A stretch of DNA of 64,000 bases from Paenibacillus sp. FSL R5-0766 (GCF_037971845.1 NZ_CP150227.1:2852001-2916000), one strand, 5' to 3'. Positions 28,860 to 43,800 are shown, counted from the stretch's first letter. A program made the numbers and translations. Notes: generated by a model from the letters alone, not told the origin.

Positions 28860-31800
28860 GATGATCAGGTGTATATTCCGATTACAAAACATATTCCCGA
28901 GGGACTTCGCAGTGAGACAGATCAGTTACACGGGTGGCTTGTCGCATTATTGTCAGCGGAATTAAAGGCAATGGGGTTATTTGAAAAAAGCTATTCCAAC
29001 ACCAGGGAATGGTTAGAGAAAAACGGGATACCCGTTTTGTTTCATCGCTGGATGGAAGAGACACTTGCTGTGTTAGCCAAAGAAGAGGGGAATGGCGCTG
29101 AGGGCGGGCAAACCGCTACTACCTTCGAGAATGTGTGGCAGAAATGGGATGAAGTTAAACAGCAATGGCTGCAAAAGGGCCACCTTCGATCCCAGGTCCT
29201 TTTGGCAGAAACGGCATTAAAACACCTGCCTGATATTCTTCGGGGATACAAGCAGGCAACGGATGTTCTTTTCCCCAATTCAAGCATGACACTTGTCGAA
29301 GGCATATACCAAAACAATCCCATCGCCGACTATTTCAATGAGGTTATGGGATCGCAACTTATAACAATTATTGAAGAAAAAATAAAAAAGAATGCAACCA
29401 TTCGGTTGAGAATCATTGAATTTGGCGCGGGTACTGGCGGAACCAGTACTCCTATGCTTGATAAGCTCAGACCGTATGAGCAGTACATTGAGGAATATTG
29501 TTATACGGATATCTCTTCCTCTTTTCTATTGCAGGCAGAGCAGCGCTATGGAAATGAACACCCATATTTAACCTACAGAAAAATAGATGTGACCAAACAA
29601 CTGCAGGGTCAATCCATTAATGAAGCTGTCTATGATATAGCAATCGCGTCCAATGTGCTGCATGCTACACCCAATATCCGTCAAACCCTCGGACATATCA
29701 AGGCAGCGATCAAAAAACAGGGGCATTTGCTCCTGAACGAGATAACCGATAATACACTTTTTGCCCATATTACGTTTGGTTTGTTGGAGGGCTGGTGGTT
29801 ATACGAAGATGAGGCACTGCGTATTCCGGGCTGCCCAGGACTTACACCTAATACATGGAAAAAGGTGCTCGCCAAAGAGGGGTTCAGAAATGTTCGTTTT
29901 CCGGCATTAAATGCTGAAGAGTGGGGACAACAAATCGTTGTATCTCAAAGTGACGGCATCATTATACATGAAATAAAACAGAGTCCTGTATCTCATCCTG
30001 TACAGACACAAACCAGAGCGATTCCTGACGTGGAATGGAGACCCAATTCATCCCCGGTTATGGAGACTAGAAACATTCAACCTACAGCAGATATTCCTGA
30101 CCACCTGATCCGGGATCATATTATTACGGTCATCCGGGACAGCATAGAAACTTCACTTAAGATGAGTCAGAACCGGATCGATAATCATCAAAGTTTCTCT
30201 GAATATGGCGTCGATTCGATTGTTGCCGTCAATCTGGTCAATCTTATTAACGAGCAATGTGGAATAGTGATGCAGACTACAGTGCTGTTCGATCATAACA
30301 CGGTCCATGCCTTAAGCAAGCACATGCTGGAGCAATATCGACAAGAGATTGTGGCGTACATGCTGCCTGACCCTGCTACATCTCCACAGAGGAAAGACGA
30401 ACAAGCCATCATTTTGGACATGAGCAACGATAATCGTAAGGCTGATAAGCCTGCTGTGCATAGGAATGAGGATCGGTTGCCAGTTCGGGATGAGAGGAGT
30501 AATCCTAATGCGACTTGGACAAGCACAATGGTTAATAACGAAAAGCTGGGATCCATTTTGGAAGGTTCATATTATCGATTGCTGCTGGAGAAACCTGGAG
30601 AATCCGATGAACTTAAACTGATTCAGGATCAATCGCGTTCACTCCAGTCAAACGAAGTGCAAATTGCTGTACATGCTTTTTCACTTAATTTTGGAGACCT
30701 GTTATGTGTAAGAGGACTGTATCCAACCATGCCCGCATATCCGTTTACCCCTGGCTTCGAAGTCAGCGGGGTCGTTGTTCAAACAGGTTCCGAGGTTACA
30801 GACCTTCGACGTGGTGAAGAAGTGGTGGCCATGATGGGTGAGCAGATGGGTGGTCATGCCAATATGGTGATCTGTCCGGCAGCTCATGCAGTAACCAAAC
30901 CGAAAAAGTTAACATTTGAAGAAGCCTGCTCACTGCCGGCCGTCACTATGACCATGCTTGATGTGTTCCACAAAGCCAAACCGCAGCCAGGTGAAAAAAT
31001 ATTGATTCAGACGGCGGCCGGAGGGACGGGTCTTATTGCCGTACAGCTGGCGCAGCATTATGGTCTGGAAATCTATGCCACAGCGGGTTCAGATGTGAAA
31101 CTGAACTATCTGCAACAACAGGGTGTGCACCATACCATTCAGTATGTGGAGCAGGATTTTGCCGAGGAGATCCACCGTCTTACGAACGGGCAAGGTGTAG
31201 ATATTGTTATCAATACTTTATCAGGTGATGCGATTCAAAAGGGGATGGCTTGTCTTGCTCCCGGTGGCAGATATATTGAAATTGCTATGACTGCCCTCAA
31301 ATCAGCCAAAAATATTGATTTATCCTTGTTATCGAACAATCAGGCATTTTATTCGGTAGATTTACGACGCATGGCCTTCCGTGATCCTTCTATAATTCGA
31401 ACCTATATGAAGGAAATGGCGATCCTAATTGACCAGAACATCGTTCGTCCGACGATATATGCCACTTATCCTTTTCAGCAAGTGAAAGAAGCATATAAGG
31501 CTATGGGAAACCGCAGTAATATCGGCAAAATTGTGGTACATATCCCTGAAGAACAACGTTTTAAGCCGTATTCTGCTAAGCCATGGGAGCAAAACGTTGT
31601 GGTAGAAGAGGCCATAATGAATCAAGAAACACCGCCCGTCAGGGAGGAAATAGCGATTATTGGAATCAGTGGCCGATTTGCAAAAAGTCGCAATCCTGAG
31701 GAGTTATGGCAACATTTGCAAGCCGGGAATGATCTGATTGGAGAGGTAAAACGTTGGGATCTGGACGCTTATTACGCGGATCAGCAGTCCTATTGTCGAC

Positions 31801-34800
31801 ATGGCAGCTTTATAGAGGATTTTGATCGTTTCGATCCTCTGTTTTTTAATATATCCGGCGTGGAAGCCACCTATATGGACCCGCAGCAGCGCATTTTTTT
31901 GGAGGAGTCCTGGAAGGCGCTTGAAGATGGCGGTTATGCTGGCAAAAAGGCCGAGGGCCTTCAATGTGGTATCTATGTAGGCTGCAGCGGCATGGATTAT
32001 CAAAGCATATTTGGACATGAGGGCCCTCCGCAGGCTTTCTGGGGGAACGCCAATTCTATTGTGCCTGCTCGCATAGCCTATAACCTGAATCTGCACGGTC
32101 CGGCCATTACAGTGGATACAGCCTGTTCCAGTTCATTGGTGGCCATTCATCTGGCATGTCAAGGATTATGGTCAGGCGAGACGAATATGGCTCTTGCCGG
32201 AGGTGTATTCATCCAGTCCACCCCTGGATTCTACATTGCCTCCAATCGAGCGGGAATGCTGTCTCCAACAGGACGGTGTCATACCTTTGATGAAGCTGCA
32301 GATGGTTTTGTTCCAGGAGAAGGCGCAGGGGTTGTTATCCTGAAAAGGCTTAGCGAGGCGCTGGATGACGGTGACCAGATTTACGGAGTCATTCGAGGGA
32401 GCGGAATAAACCAGGATGGGTCCACCAATGGAATTACGGCTCCCAGTGCGAAATCCCAGGAACGGCTTGAGCAGAACGTATATGAGACTTTTAATATTAA
32501 TCCTGAACACATCCAGCTGGTCGAGGCTCATGGGACAGGGACCAGGCTGGGAGACCCGATTGAGTTCAATGCATTGGCGCAGGCGTTTAGAAAACATACG
32601 GACGAAAAGCAGTTCTGTGCGATCGGCTCGGTAAAAAGCAATATCGGTCATACGGCCACGGCAGCTGGAGTAGCGGGTTTGTTTAAAATTATGCTGGGGA
32701 TGCGTCATCAAAAAATAGCCCCCTCCATTCATTTTCATCAAGCCAACAGCCAGATTGTCTTAAATGACAGCCCGTTCTATATCCCTACAGACACGATGGA
32801 ATGGAAAGCCGGGTCAAGTGGCAAAAGATGTGCTGCAATCAGTTCATTTGGTTTCAGTGGTACGAATGCACATATGGTCATTGAGGAGGGACCTCTGCAA
32901 TCCAGAGCGTCAGAGCCGATGCCGGGATATTTGATTGCACTTTCAGCCCGTACCGCCGAACAATTGCGTCAGCAGGTTGAACAACTCACCGCCTACGGAA
33001 GACAATTGCCGGAACAGGATTGCGGTAACTTGAGCTACACGCTGTTATTGGGACGCAAACATATGGATTTCCGCCTCGCCTGTGTGACCCGAAGTCTGAA
33101 TGAAGCGATGACTATACTTCAACGCTGGTTGGATAAGGGAAGTGCACCACAGGTTCGGGTTTCACAAGGAACACCGGACACTTCACATGAGCACTCCTCA
33201 TTACAGCGATATGGGAATGAATGTTTGCGGAGTTGTCAGAAGACGACACATGCAAGCGAATATTTAGAACATCTGGGTACTGCAGCGGATCTGTATATCC
33301 AGGGATATGAACTTGATTATGATCTGTTGTTTGAGCAGGGTCACTATTGGACCATATCCTTACCCACCTATCCATTTGCCAGAGAGCGGTATTGGGTGGA
33401 GCACGAAGAAATGAATTGCTCACCATTAATAGAAAAACCAACAATAGTTAAACCATCAAATGAGAGCATATTACTGCACTCCATGCTGCACCACAACCGT
33501 TCGGATCTGCTGCGGGGCCAGTGGTACAGTAGTCAGTTCAATGGCAATGAGCCTTTCCTAAGCGATCATGTGGTACAGGGGCACAAGCTGCTTCCAGCTG
33601 TTGTTCAGCTGGAGATGGCCCGGGCAGCAGCGGCGCATGCAGCGAATTGGCCTCCGCTCACACACAGTCTGCTGCTGCGGCATGTAATGTGGAGCAGGCC
33701 GCTCGTTGTTGGAGAGGAGCCTCTGGAGGTTCATCTCGTGCTTGAGGCCGAGGCAGATGAGAGCTTGTCCTATAAAATATCGGCAGCGTCATCAATTGAG
33801 TCCAGCGAAGCGGTGTATAGTCAAGGGCGTGTAAGTGTGGGAAGACCTCTCGTAGAAGCCGTGCAAACCTTGGATTTGCAGGCTGTGCGCAGCCGGTGTA
33901 CAGAGGGACAGGCCAGTGGAGCAGTTTGTTATGAAGCATTCCGAAAACTGGGTCTGGAGTACGGTCCGTCCCATCAGACCATTGCCGAATTGCAATGGGG
34001 GGCAAACGAGGCCTTGGCGCAGCTGCGTCTGCCACAAGTGCTCTTCGAAGGGCAAGGTGACACCGTGCTGCATCCCGGTATGGTGGATGGGGCCTTGCAA
34101 GCATCCATCGCCCTGCTGGCCGGAGATCAGATCGCGGAAGTGCTGAGATTCACTGCTCTGGAGGGTGCAGTAAGCTTGGAGAGCGCGCCCCTTGCGAGCG
34201 CAACAGAACGGTATGGGAACCCACCGCTGCCTTTTGCGCTGGAGGAGGCGGAAGTGATATCCCCTTGCCAGGCGCACATGTGGGCGGTGGTGCGTGTTCG
34301 CCCCGAGCCAGCGGCATCTTCCGCTGCGGAGGCGAGAGTCCGTAAACTGGATCTGATGCTGTGCGATTCAGAGGGACAGGTTTGCATTCGACTGCGGGGC
34401 GTGACCTCGCGTGTACCCGAAAGCCGGGAAGGTGTGCTGCTGGTGCAGCCCGAGTGGCAGGAGCTGCCGAAGCGCTCCCTACCGGCTGAAGCTGTGGGGG
34501 TTGAACCCGCGGTGCTGTTGTGTGATTGGGCCCCGCAAGACTTCGCGGATGCGGAGGTGTCCTGGGAGCGGATGACGTTAACGGGGTCGTTGGAGGCGCG
34601 GTACGGACAGGCTGTTCAGGCCATCCTGCATCATGTGCAGCAGCAACTTACAAAACATCAAAGAGGCCGAATGGCCTTGCAAATTGTCGTGGCGGGATCT
34701 GAAGAAGGAAGACGGTTCGCTGGCGTGAGTGGGCTGCTGCGGACGGTCCGGCTGGAGTATCCGGGCAGTCTGGCACAGCTGGTCGAAGTCCAGCCAGAGA

Positions 34801-37800
34801 CATCCGCCGCAATGTTGACCGAGCAGCTGTATCAGTGTGCGCTCCATGCGGAGGAAACTCATCTGCGTTGGGAAGCAGGTGAGCTGAAGCGAACGGGCTG
34901 GCAGGCGCTCAACGTGGACATGGATGAAAATTGGATTCGAAATGTACATGCGGAAACGGAGATGAAGCCGAAGACCGGTGTCCCACGGTTGTCTCCCTGG
35001 AGGGACGAAGGCGTGTACGTCATTACAGGTGGAGCCGGTGGACTGGGGCGGATCTGGGCCCGGGAAATTGCAGCTCGAACAGAAGGCAGTACGCTCATTT
35101 TGACTGGCCGATCTCCGGCGATGCCAGAGACGGTACAGCGAGAGATGGCGCAGCTTCCGGCCCGGGTACTTTATGAAACGGTGGACGTCACCAACAGAGA
35201 GGCGGTCAATGCACTGTTTCGGCGTCTTCGTCAGCAATACGGTCGGGTGAACGGAGTGCTGCATTGTGCTGGAGAGATCCGGGACAGTCTGATTCGCTAC
35301 AAAACGGAACCCGACTGGCAGGCGGTGCTGGCCCCGAAAGTAAATGGCACACGGAACCTGGAAGAAGCGATCGGGACAGAGGCGCTGGATGTACTGCTGC
35401 TGTTCTCCTCGGGTGCAGCGGTGACGGGGAATGCAGGGCAGGGCGATTATGCCGCCGCGAATGGGTATATGGATGCGTATGCGGTGAGCCGAAATGCGCG
35501 GATGAAACGCGGGGAGTGTCAAGGGCGAACCTTATCCATCAACTGGCCGTTGTGGGAAGAAGGCGGGATGCAGCTGGAGGAAGAGGGGAAGGCACGTCTG
35601 TGGAAACAGCATGGGTTAAGACCGCTGGGAACCGCGTCGGGTGTGAAGGCGCTGTATCAGGCCTGGGCGAGTGGAAGCAGTCAGGTAGCAGTGGCGGAAG
35701 GCAATCTGTTGGTGCTGCGCAGAAGCCTGCTGGAGCCGGGAGATTCGGGGTCATCTGAACCGATCGAGCCGGTAAAGGCAGACAAGCTTGAACCGGTGTC
35801 GGAATGGGTATCCACCAAGCTTGGAGCCCCTCTGGCGGGAGGCATGACTCGGCAGGAAGCTATAGCGGTGCTCACGTTGGAAGTGGCCGCTTTGTTGAAC
35901 GTAGGGGAGCAGGACGTGGACCCGGACATGGACTGGAGTGAATATGGTTTGGACCCGGTGCAATGGAGTGAACTTTCCCGCAGACTGCTGGCCCGGCATG
36001 GATGGGACATTTCTGCAGAGACACTCTTGGAACACTTGAACATGAGTCAAACTGTCCAGCAAGTTACCGGTCAGATCCACCCGATGGGGAAGGAGCGAAT
36101 GGACCTGCATAAAAAAGAAGAGAACCTTGGCCTTATTCAGAAGAATGATGCTGATTTGCGAGTAAAAACAGTTCAATTTCTACAAGAGCGTTTAGCCCGT
36201 GTCATCGGTCTTCCGAAATCAAGGATTGACGTAGATACAGCCATGGATCGATACGGTATAGATTCGCTGCTTATTATGCAGATGACTACCAATTTGGAAG
36301 AACAGTTTGGTCTCTTGCCCAAAACACTTTTTTTCGAGTATCAGACCCTTCGGGCTCTGAGCGAATATTTTCTTGAGCACCATCATGAACAACTGCGACT
36401 CATTGTAGGGGGAGGACGTTCTGAGGAGTCCGTTAGTATATCTCCGACCTCGGTTGCTGTACAGAAGCCAGAAATAGAGGACATTAAATCCAAGGGCATT
36501 TTAAGCCAAAAGAGGACGTTAAAGAATCAACAAGCTACTAATCCAGAGTCGAAGAACGTTGGTTCATTGAAATCTTTGAATCCCATTGAATCATCCAATC
36601 GGGTTCAAGAGGATGAGGAGAAGCAGGATATTGCCATTATTGGTGTGGCGGGAAGGTACCCGGGAGCGCGGAACATCCATGAGTTTTGGGAGAATCTGCG
36701 CAGTGGAACGGACAGCATTACCGAGATTCCATCTGAACGCTGGGACCAGGAGAAGGTATATGATTCAGCGCCGGGCACACCGGGCAAGACCTATGGACGT
36801 TGGGGCGGATTTCTGGATGGTGTGGACGAATTCGATCCGTTGTTCTTCCAGATTTCTCCTCGGGAAGCCGAGATGATGGACCCGCAGGAACGATTGTTCA
36901 TGCAGTGTGTGTACGAGACGATTGAGGATGCGGGGTATACGCGGGAGCGTTTGGCTGCTGACATCGTGGGTGTGTACGTCGGCGTCATGTACGAGGAATA
37001 TCAATTGTATGGGGCCGAGTCCTCAATTGCGCTCTCCGGTAATCCGGCGTCCATCGCCAACCGGGTGTCGTATTTCTGTAATTTCCGCGGACCGAGTCTG
37101 GCGGTGGATACGATGTGTTCATCTTCGCTGACTTCCATTCATCTGGCGTGCCAGAGTTTAAGACAGAATGAGTGTCAGGTTGCGGTCGCAGGCGGGGTGA
37201 ATGTGTCGGTCCACCCGAACAAATATATCATGTTGTCTCAAGGACGATTCCTGTCCAGCAAAGGCCGCTGTGAGAGCTTTGGTGAAGGGGGCGACGGGTA
37301 TGTGCCGGGGGAAGGCGTGGGCGCGGTCCTGTTAAAACCGCTTGCACGAGCCGTTGCAGACGGGGACCGGATTTACGGCGTGATCAAAGGGTCGGCCTTG
37401 AATCACGGTGGAAAAACAAACGGATATACCGTGCCGAATCCCAACGCCCAGGCGGACGTCATCGGCCGGGCCTTGCGTGAGGCGGGCGTTGACCCGCGGA
37501 CGATCAGTTATGTGGAAGCCCATGGCACAGGCACGTCGCTGGGCGACCCGATCGAGATTGCGGGGCTGAGTAAAGCTTTTCAGCAAGAACCTTCGGAAGA
37601 GGCCTACTGTGCGATTGGTTCAGCGAAATCCAATATCGGACATGCAGAGAGCGCAGCAGGCATCGCGGGAGTCACCAAGGTGCTGCTGCAATTACAGCAT
37701 GGAGAGCTGGCGCCGTCCCTGCATGTGAAGCAGACCAACCCGCATATTGACTTTAGTCAAACCCCATTCACGGTCCAGCGAGAGTTAGATGTTTGGGAAC

Positions 37801-40800
37801 GTCCAAGGGTGGACGGTCAGATTGTACCGCGACGGGCGGGAATTTCCTCGTTTGGTGCAGGTGGAGCGAATGCTCATCTCATTTTGGAGGAATACCGGGA
37901 ACCCGACCTGACGCGTGAAAAGATGAATGAGCAAAACGAGCAAAATGAAGTGCCAGGGATGATCGTGCTGTCAGCGAAGAACGAGGAACGGCTGGTCGTG
38001 CAGGCCTGTCAGCTGCGAGATGCACTCCGTACCGGGCAGAGCAGCTGGAAAGTGAGGGAGGTCGCCTATACACTGCAAACCGGACGTGAAGCAATGGAGG
38101 CACGGCTGGGTGTGCTGGCGCAAACGATGGAGGAGCTGCTTGCCAAGCTGGACAGCTATGTGGAACAGGTGGGTCAGGCGGAACCAGCAGGCAAAGGAAG
38201 CTTGTATTATCAGGGGCATGTGAAGCAAGGGCAGGAGCATCCGGGTTGGTTAACCGATGAGGAAGACATGAAAGAGAATGTGAAACGCTGGCTGTCCCAG
38301 GGTCGTTATGAGCATGTACTGGACGCGTGGTCACGAGGGGCAGTGATTCAGTGGATGGAGCTATACGGGGACAACAGACAGCAGCACCCGCGCCCAGTCA
38401 GTCTACCGGCGTATCCGTTTGCACGAAATCGCTACTGGGCTCCAAAGAAAACCGAGTTGGTATCGTCCAGCGCGGTGGGTACGAACGGATCAGCCATGCT
38501 CCATCCACTTTTGCATAGCAATACTTCGGATCTTCAAGAGCAGCGGTACACTTCACTCTTTACAATGGACTCGCCTATGCTTATGGATATCAATAAAGAG
38601 CAAACAACAAAATTATTGCCCGACTTGCTTCATCTGGAAATCGCCTATGCAGCTCTGGATTTGGCCATACCTGATAATCATGATTCAGCAGAATCAGCAT
38701 TATCGATCCAATTGCAGGATGTGGTATGGGACAGCTCTGTTTACGTGTCTGATCAGACACTTCCGTTACACATCTCATTGCAATCCGAATCACATTTAAC
38801 AGTGGGATACGTCATATATGGTGAAAATGTAGGGGGATTTCAACCCGTATATAGTAGCGGAATGGCCAAAAAGGTGGCTTCAGAGTTCACAGGATCAGAT
38901 GCTCTGGAGATTGATTCTATCGATATGCTCTACACCGCTGAGCTGGATTCGTCAATCACTGCTTTTGCGAACCATGCTTCAAAGTCAGCCTTGTCCTCAT
39001 CTCCTTATGCGGTAGAACGTATATATGTGGGGGAAGACCATGTTCTGATCAAGTTTGAACATGTAACGGATGTGCTATCTATACCACCAGTGTACAAACT
39101 GCCAGTAGATGCAATTCACCTTGCCGTTTATGGGGGGCTAGGCTGGACAGAAATTGAAAATGAAGCAAAGCAGCAGTTGGATATGCCTGCTTCACGTCCT
39201 GTTTACATTCAATCCCTTCAAAGACTTGATGCAATAGGCGCATCAAATATTTCTTGGGCGAGAGTAGACAGAAGAGAACGGATGAATGGGGCGTCAGGAC
39301 TTGAAGTGTTGGACATTCGTTTGTATTCATCAGAAGGACGCGCAGTGTTGAAGATTCAGGGATTAGAAGCAGGCTTTACAGCCATGTCGCAGGGGACAGA
39401 AAACGACGGAATAGCGGTACATTCGAATGCTGCAACTACAAGTGCAGGTGCATTTGTACTTGAATCTTCATTCGGTGAATCCGAGAAAGAAACCGTGATC
39501 CTCTCCAAAGAAGCTTCATCTGCTTCCATGGCTTCTCGCCGGAGACCGGAGCTCTTGGGCCTAACAACGTCTGAGTGTGTAAGGTGGGAGTTAAAGGAAC
39601 TGGCAGGCCAAACGTTGAAAATTCCAAGGGAACTGATTGATGGCAATGAAAATCTTGCCGAATATGGATTTGATTCCATTAGCCTGACTGAATATGCAAC
39701 GGTTCTTAATCAGCATTTTGGAGTGGATTTGGCACCATCCATATTTTTCGATCACACCACACTCCATGAATTGGCTCATTATATGGAGCGAGAATTCGAG
39801 CAGACCATCACGGATCAATATGCAGATCACGATATTCAAACGGGAGAAAAACATACAGAGCAAGCCGCACCGTTAAAAAGCAAAGTGGCACAGCATCGTT
39901 CCAAAGCCCGAAAGCCTAACGCCCAGAGACAAGCATCTGGCAAGTACTGGCGTTTGGGAGATACACGACGAATGCAAGCGGCCGATGAACCTGTTGCCAT
40001 TATTGGTATCAGCGGACGATTTCCTGAAGCGCGCAATGTAGATGAGATGTGGTCGATTCTCGTAAATGGACAAACGGCTGTTAAGACCGTTCCCTCGGAT
40101 CGATTCACCAGCAGTAAAAAGGATGCTACTTGGAAATGCGGTCTTGTGCCAGGGATACGAGAGTTTGATCCCCGCTTCTTCGAAATCTCTCCGCGTGAAG
40201 CCGAGAGCATGGACCCGCGTCAGCGATTGCTATTGCAAGAATCCTGGAGAGCGCTTGAGGATGCCGCTTATGGCAAAAAACAACTTTCCTCCGGTCGGGT
40301 CGGCATGTTTGTAGGAGTGGAGAATAATGAATATTTGCAGTTTGTCGGCCTGGATGGACCGCTTACGTCCAATCACAATGCCATTCTGGCCGCCCGGTTG
40401 GCGTATCTGTTGGACCTGAATGGCCCGAATATGGCGATCAATACTGCTTGTTCTTCGGGTCTGGCGGCTGTTCATCAAGCTTGTGCCAGCCTGCGGGCGG
40501 GAGAGTGCGACACAGCTCTTGCGGCAGGAGTAAGCCTGCTGCTTACTGAACAGGGGTTCGAAGCGATGTCCCAAGCAGGCATGTTGTCTGAGGACGGTCG
40601 CTGTTATGCGTTCGATCAGCGTGCCAAAGGCATGGTGCCGGGAGAAGCGATCGCGGTTGTTGTATTAAAGACTTTATCACAGGCTGAGGCGGATGGAGAT
40701 TCGATCTACGGGGTCATTCGGGGCAGTGGCATGAACTATGATGGCAAAACGAATGGAATCACCGCGCCAAGTGGTGTGGCACAGACGGCGTTAATGAATG

Positions 40801-43800
40801 AGGTATATGCCCGGTATGGCGTTCAGGCGGAGGACATGCAGTACATTGTGACCCACGGGACGGGAACACGCCTCGGAGACCCGGTCGAAATCAAGGCTTT
40901 GCAGGAAGCCTATAAAGGACGGAATATGGCGCCAGGTTCCTGTGCGTTAACGTCGGTAAAAACGAATTTGGGTCATACCCTCGCTGCATCCGGTGTGGTG
41001 AGCCTGATTAGTCTGGTACAGGCGATGCGTTATGAGACGATCCCGGCAAGTCTGCACTGTGAGGAAGAGAGTGAATATATCCGGTGGTCGGATGGGCCGT
41101 TTTATGTAAACAAAAGCAAACGGCCTTGGCCACGAACGGAGCAGGGCAGGTTGGGCGCGGTAAGTGCTTTTGGCATGAGTGGAACCAACGTGCATGTCGT
41201 GGTGGAAAGTTATGAAGGCAACGGGCAAAAACAAATGGCTGGAAATACAGCGCCTTATTATTTGCTGGCACTGTCCGCCAAAACGGAAGAGGCACTACAT
41301 CGCAAGGTGGAGGACATGATCGCCGTGCTGGAACGGGAAGATGAGCCGGATCTGGCGGCAATCAGTTACACGCTCCTGGAGGGACGACAGCATTTCCGTC
41401 ACCGTTGTGCGGTGGTTGTACAGTCCCGGGCGGATGCTGTGCATGTCTGGAAAAAGTTCGGTACGAAAGAAAATAACGGGAAGATGTTTCGCGGGACAGT
41501 GGGCCGGGAGTTCACTGAACAGCGCATTGTTCGGGAACACGGTCATGAGCTTTTGCATCAACTTCAGCATGGAACTCAAGCGATCGCAACCGGGGCATAC
41601 CGTGACATTCTTCATGTGCTGGCGGATTTATACTGTCAGGGTTACGCATTGGATTGGATGAATATGTACGGTGAGTCTGTTCCTGAACGCATTCATTTGC
41701 CTTCATATCCGTTTGCCCAGGAAGAATACTGGGTGACCCAGTCATCACCTGAAGCAAGCCGGTTGAACGAGCAGCTTCTTACAGCAAAGCTCCACCCGCT
41801 TGTACACGGGAATACGTCAACGCTGCGCGAACAGCGTTATAGCTCTATTTTTGCACAGGAAGATCCGTTGTTACATGACCCTATGGAATCGGGTTACCAA
41901 TGTTTGCCGGATTCAGCCCACTTGGAGATGGTCCGGGCTGCTGCGCAATATGCGTTAAAGGGAGCGGGCGAGATGAACCAGGCCCCGGTCCGGATGAAGC
42001 TGACCGAGCATCAATGGGTCAATCCGGTTGTGGTGACAGAGCAGGCGCTGGAAGTTCATTTGGCCATTATTCCGGAATCAGATCAATCTTTAATCTATGA
42101 AATATTCAGTGAACGAGCTGACGGTGATGAAGAGTTGTGGAGCAGGGGCCGTATTGAATATGAATCACAGGAATTCGTGAGTCCGCCTATGGACATGCAG
42201 TCCATCACTGAAAGATGCACACATTTGGAGACTGCAAACCTCTCTTCAAAACTTAAAGGATCATCCATTGTTTGTTGTTATACCGGTGAAAATGAAGTGT
42301 TAATAAAGCTTTCAGCTGAAATTAATGCTCAGGATCGGACTTTGTTATATACTCCAAAGTTACTGACTGAAGCTGTATCACTGGCAGCTAACATCTTTGA
42401 GACAAGATCAGTAAAGGCAGCAGATTATCTTAACGAGGCCATGCCAACAAGAGAGGCCGGCGAGTCGAGTGTACATGAAGTGCTGAATGAACAACAAAAA
42501 CATACTTGGCTCTCTATGGAATCCATGGAGTTTACGGCAGATCACTGGCAGCATCCGCTGTGGATGTGGATCAGGGAGTTGGATTCCGGGCTGGATGTTA
42601 CTTTCTGTGATGAGAAAGAACAGGTAGTTGCACACATGGCGGGATTACAGGTCCAAAAGAATTTGATGACAAAAGATATGCCGGAGGACATGGAAAGAAA
42701 GGAGATAGAACGTGAGGTCGCTGATAGCCTTCTGATGGCTTTTGAGGAAATCTGGGAAGAATCGAAGCCAGAACTTCATCATGAAGAGAACCCACAGACC
42801 ATATTATGTGTACTTTCCCGTCAGGAGAATCAGGAGAGGTTCGTTTCACTGATGAAACATCACAATCCTGAGATCCAGCTGGTCTTCATCGATCCGGGAA
42901 TGTGGGAAAAAGAGACGGATCTTGATCATCATGCGAAGTACAGGGAAGCGCTTCAGGAGATCAGCCAGCAATATGGGAATGTGGATACGGTACTACATTT
43001 GTCGGCACTGGAGGAGCCACTACTGCTGCAAGACACGAAGCCGATTTTACTTTTGCTTCAGGCATTGGCAGCAGAGAAGATCAAGCCTGGCCGAATTCTG
43101 CTCGCCGGGGAATATAGAACAGGAATCGAACGTTGTTACCTGGATGCATGGATTGGTTTTGAGCGTTCACTTGGGCTTGTTATGCCCCATACGAAATTAC
43201 AAGTGATCAGCAGCGATAAACCATCCAGTAACGAAGTGAACTGGAAAAGGTGGAGTGAACGGCTGTGGCAAGAATTAAGGTCGAACCAGCGGTGTAGCGT
43301 GCGGTATGAGAATGATCTGCGCAAAGTAAGCCGTATCAGACCAATCCCGCCTGCCGAGCATTACAAACAGGGGACAGAATACGTGTTGCCAGGAAAGACA
43401 TATTTGATTACGGGCGGATTGGGAGGAATTGGCCTCGCTTTTGCCAGAGCATGGGCTCCGCTGGGAGTAAATCTGGTGTTGATGGGCCGATCTTCTCTGG
43501 ATTCCGTGAAGCAGCATAGGCTCGATGAATTGATCGAGGCGGGAAGTCAGGCTATGTATGTTCAGGCTGATGTTGCCGTACTGGAACAAGTCGAAGAAGC
43601 GGTGCGGGCTGTCAAAAACAAATTTGGCGAAATTCACGGACTGATCCACGCCGCCGGGATTGAAAGTCGGGTAAGTGTGCTGGATAAATCAGCAGCTGAT
43701 TTTGAACGTGTGCTTGCTCCCAAAATTCGTGGAACATTGGCATTGGACAAAGCACTGGGTAATGAATCGCTGGAGTTCCGCAGTTATTTCTCTTCTTCAT

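Larger units (their letters stand above)
24545..31560 (+). other. PKS module 6 split over two proteins: KS6-DH-KR // cMT-ACP-ER
   Basis: KS6 24549-25820, DH 26440-27310, KR 27360-28700 end one protein; cMT 28857-30050, ACP (Ser codon 30216) and ER 30540-31565 open the next. This is the only ER in the window and it sits behind the ACP. Expected unit is a fully reduced alpha-methyl (isobutyl-like) segment. Confidence 0.88.

Noticed and set aside
34578..35522. 314-codon open frame on the minus strand within the DH-KR cassette
   Set aside because: It lies antisense to a well-supported KR domain, a similar shorter open frame appears antisense to the other cassette copy (13345-13887), and the translation shows no recognisable domain. 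It follows from the GC-rich codon pattern of the sense strand.
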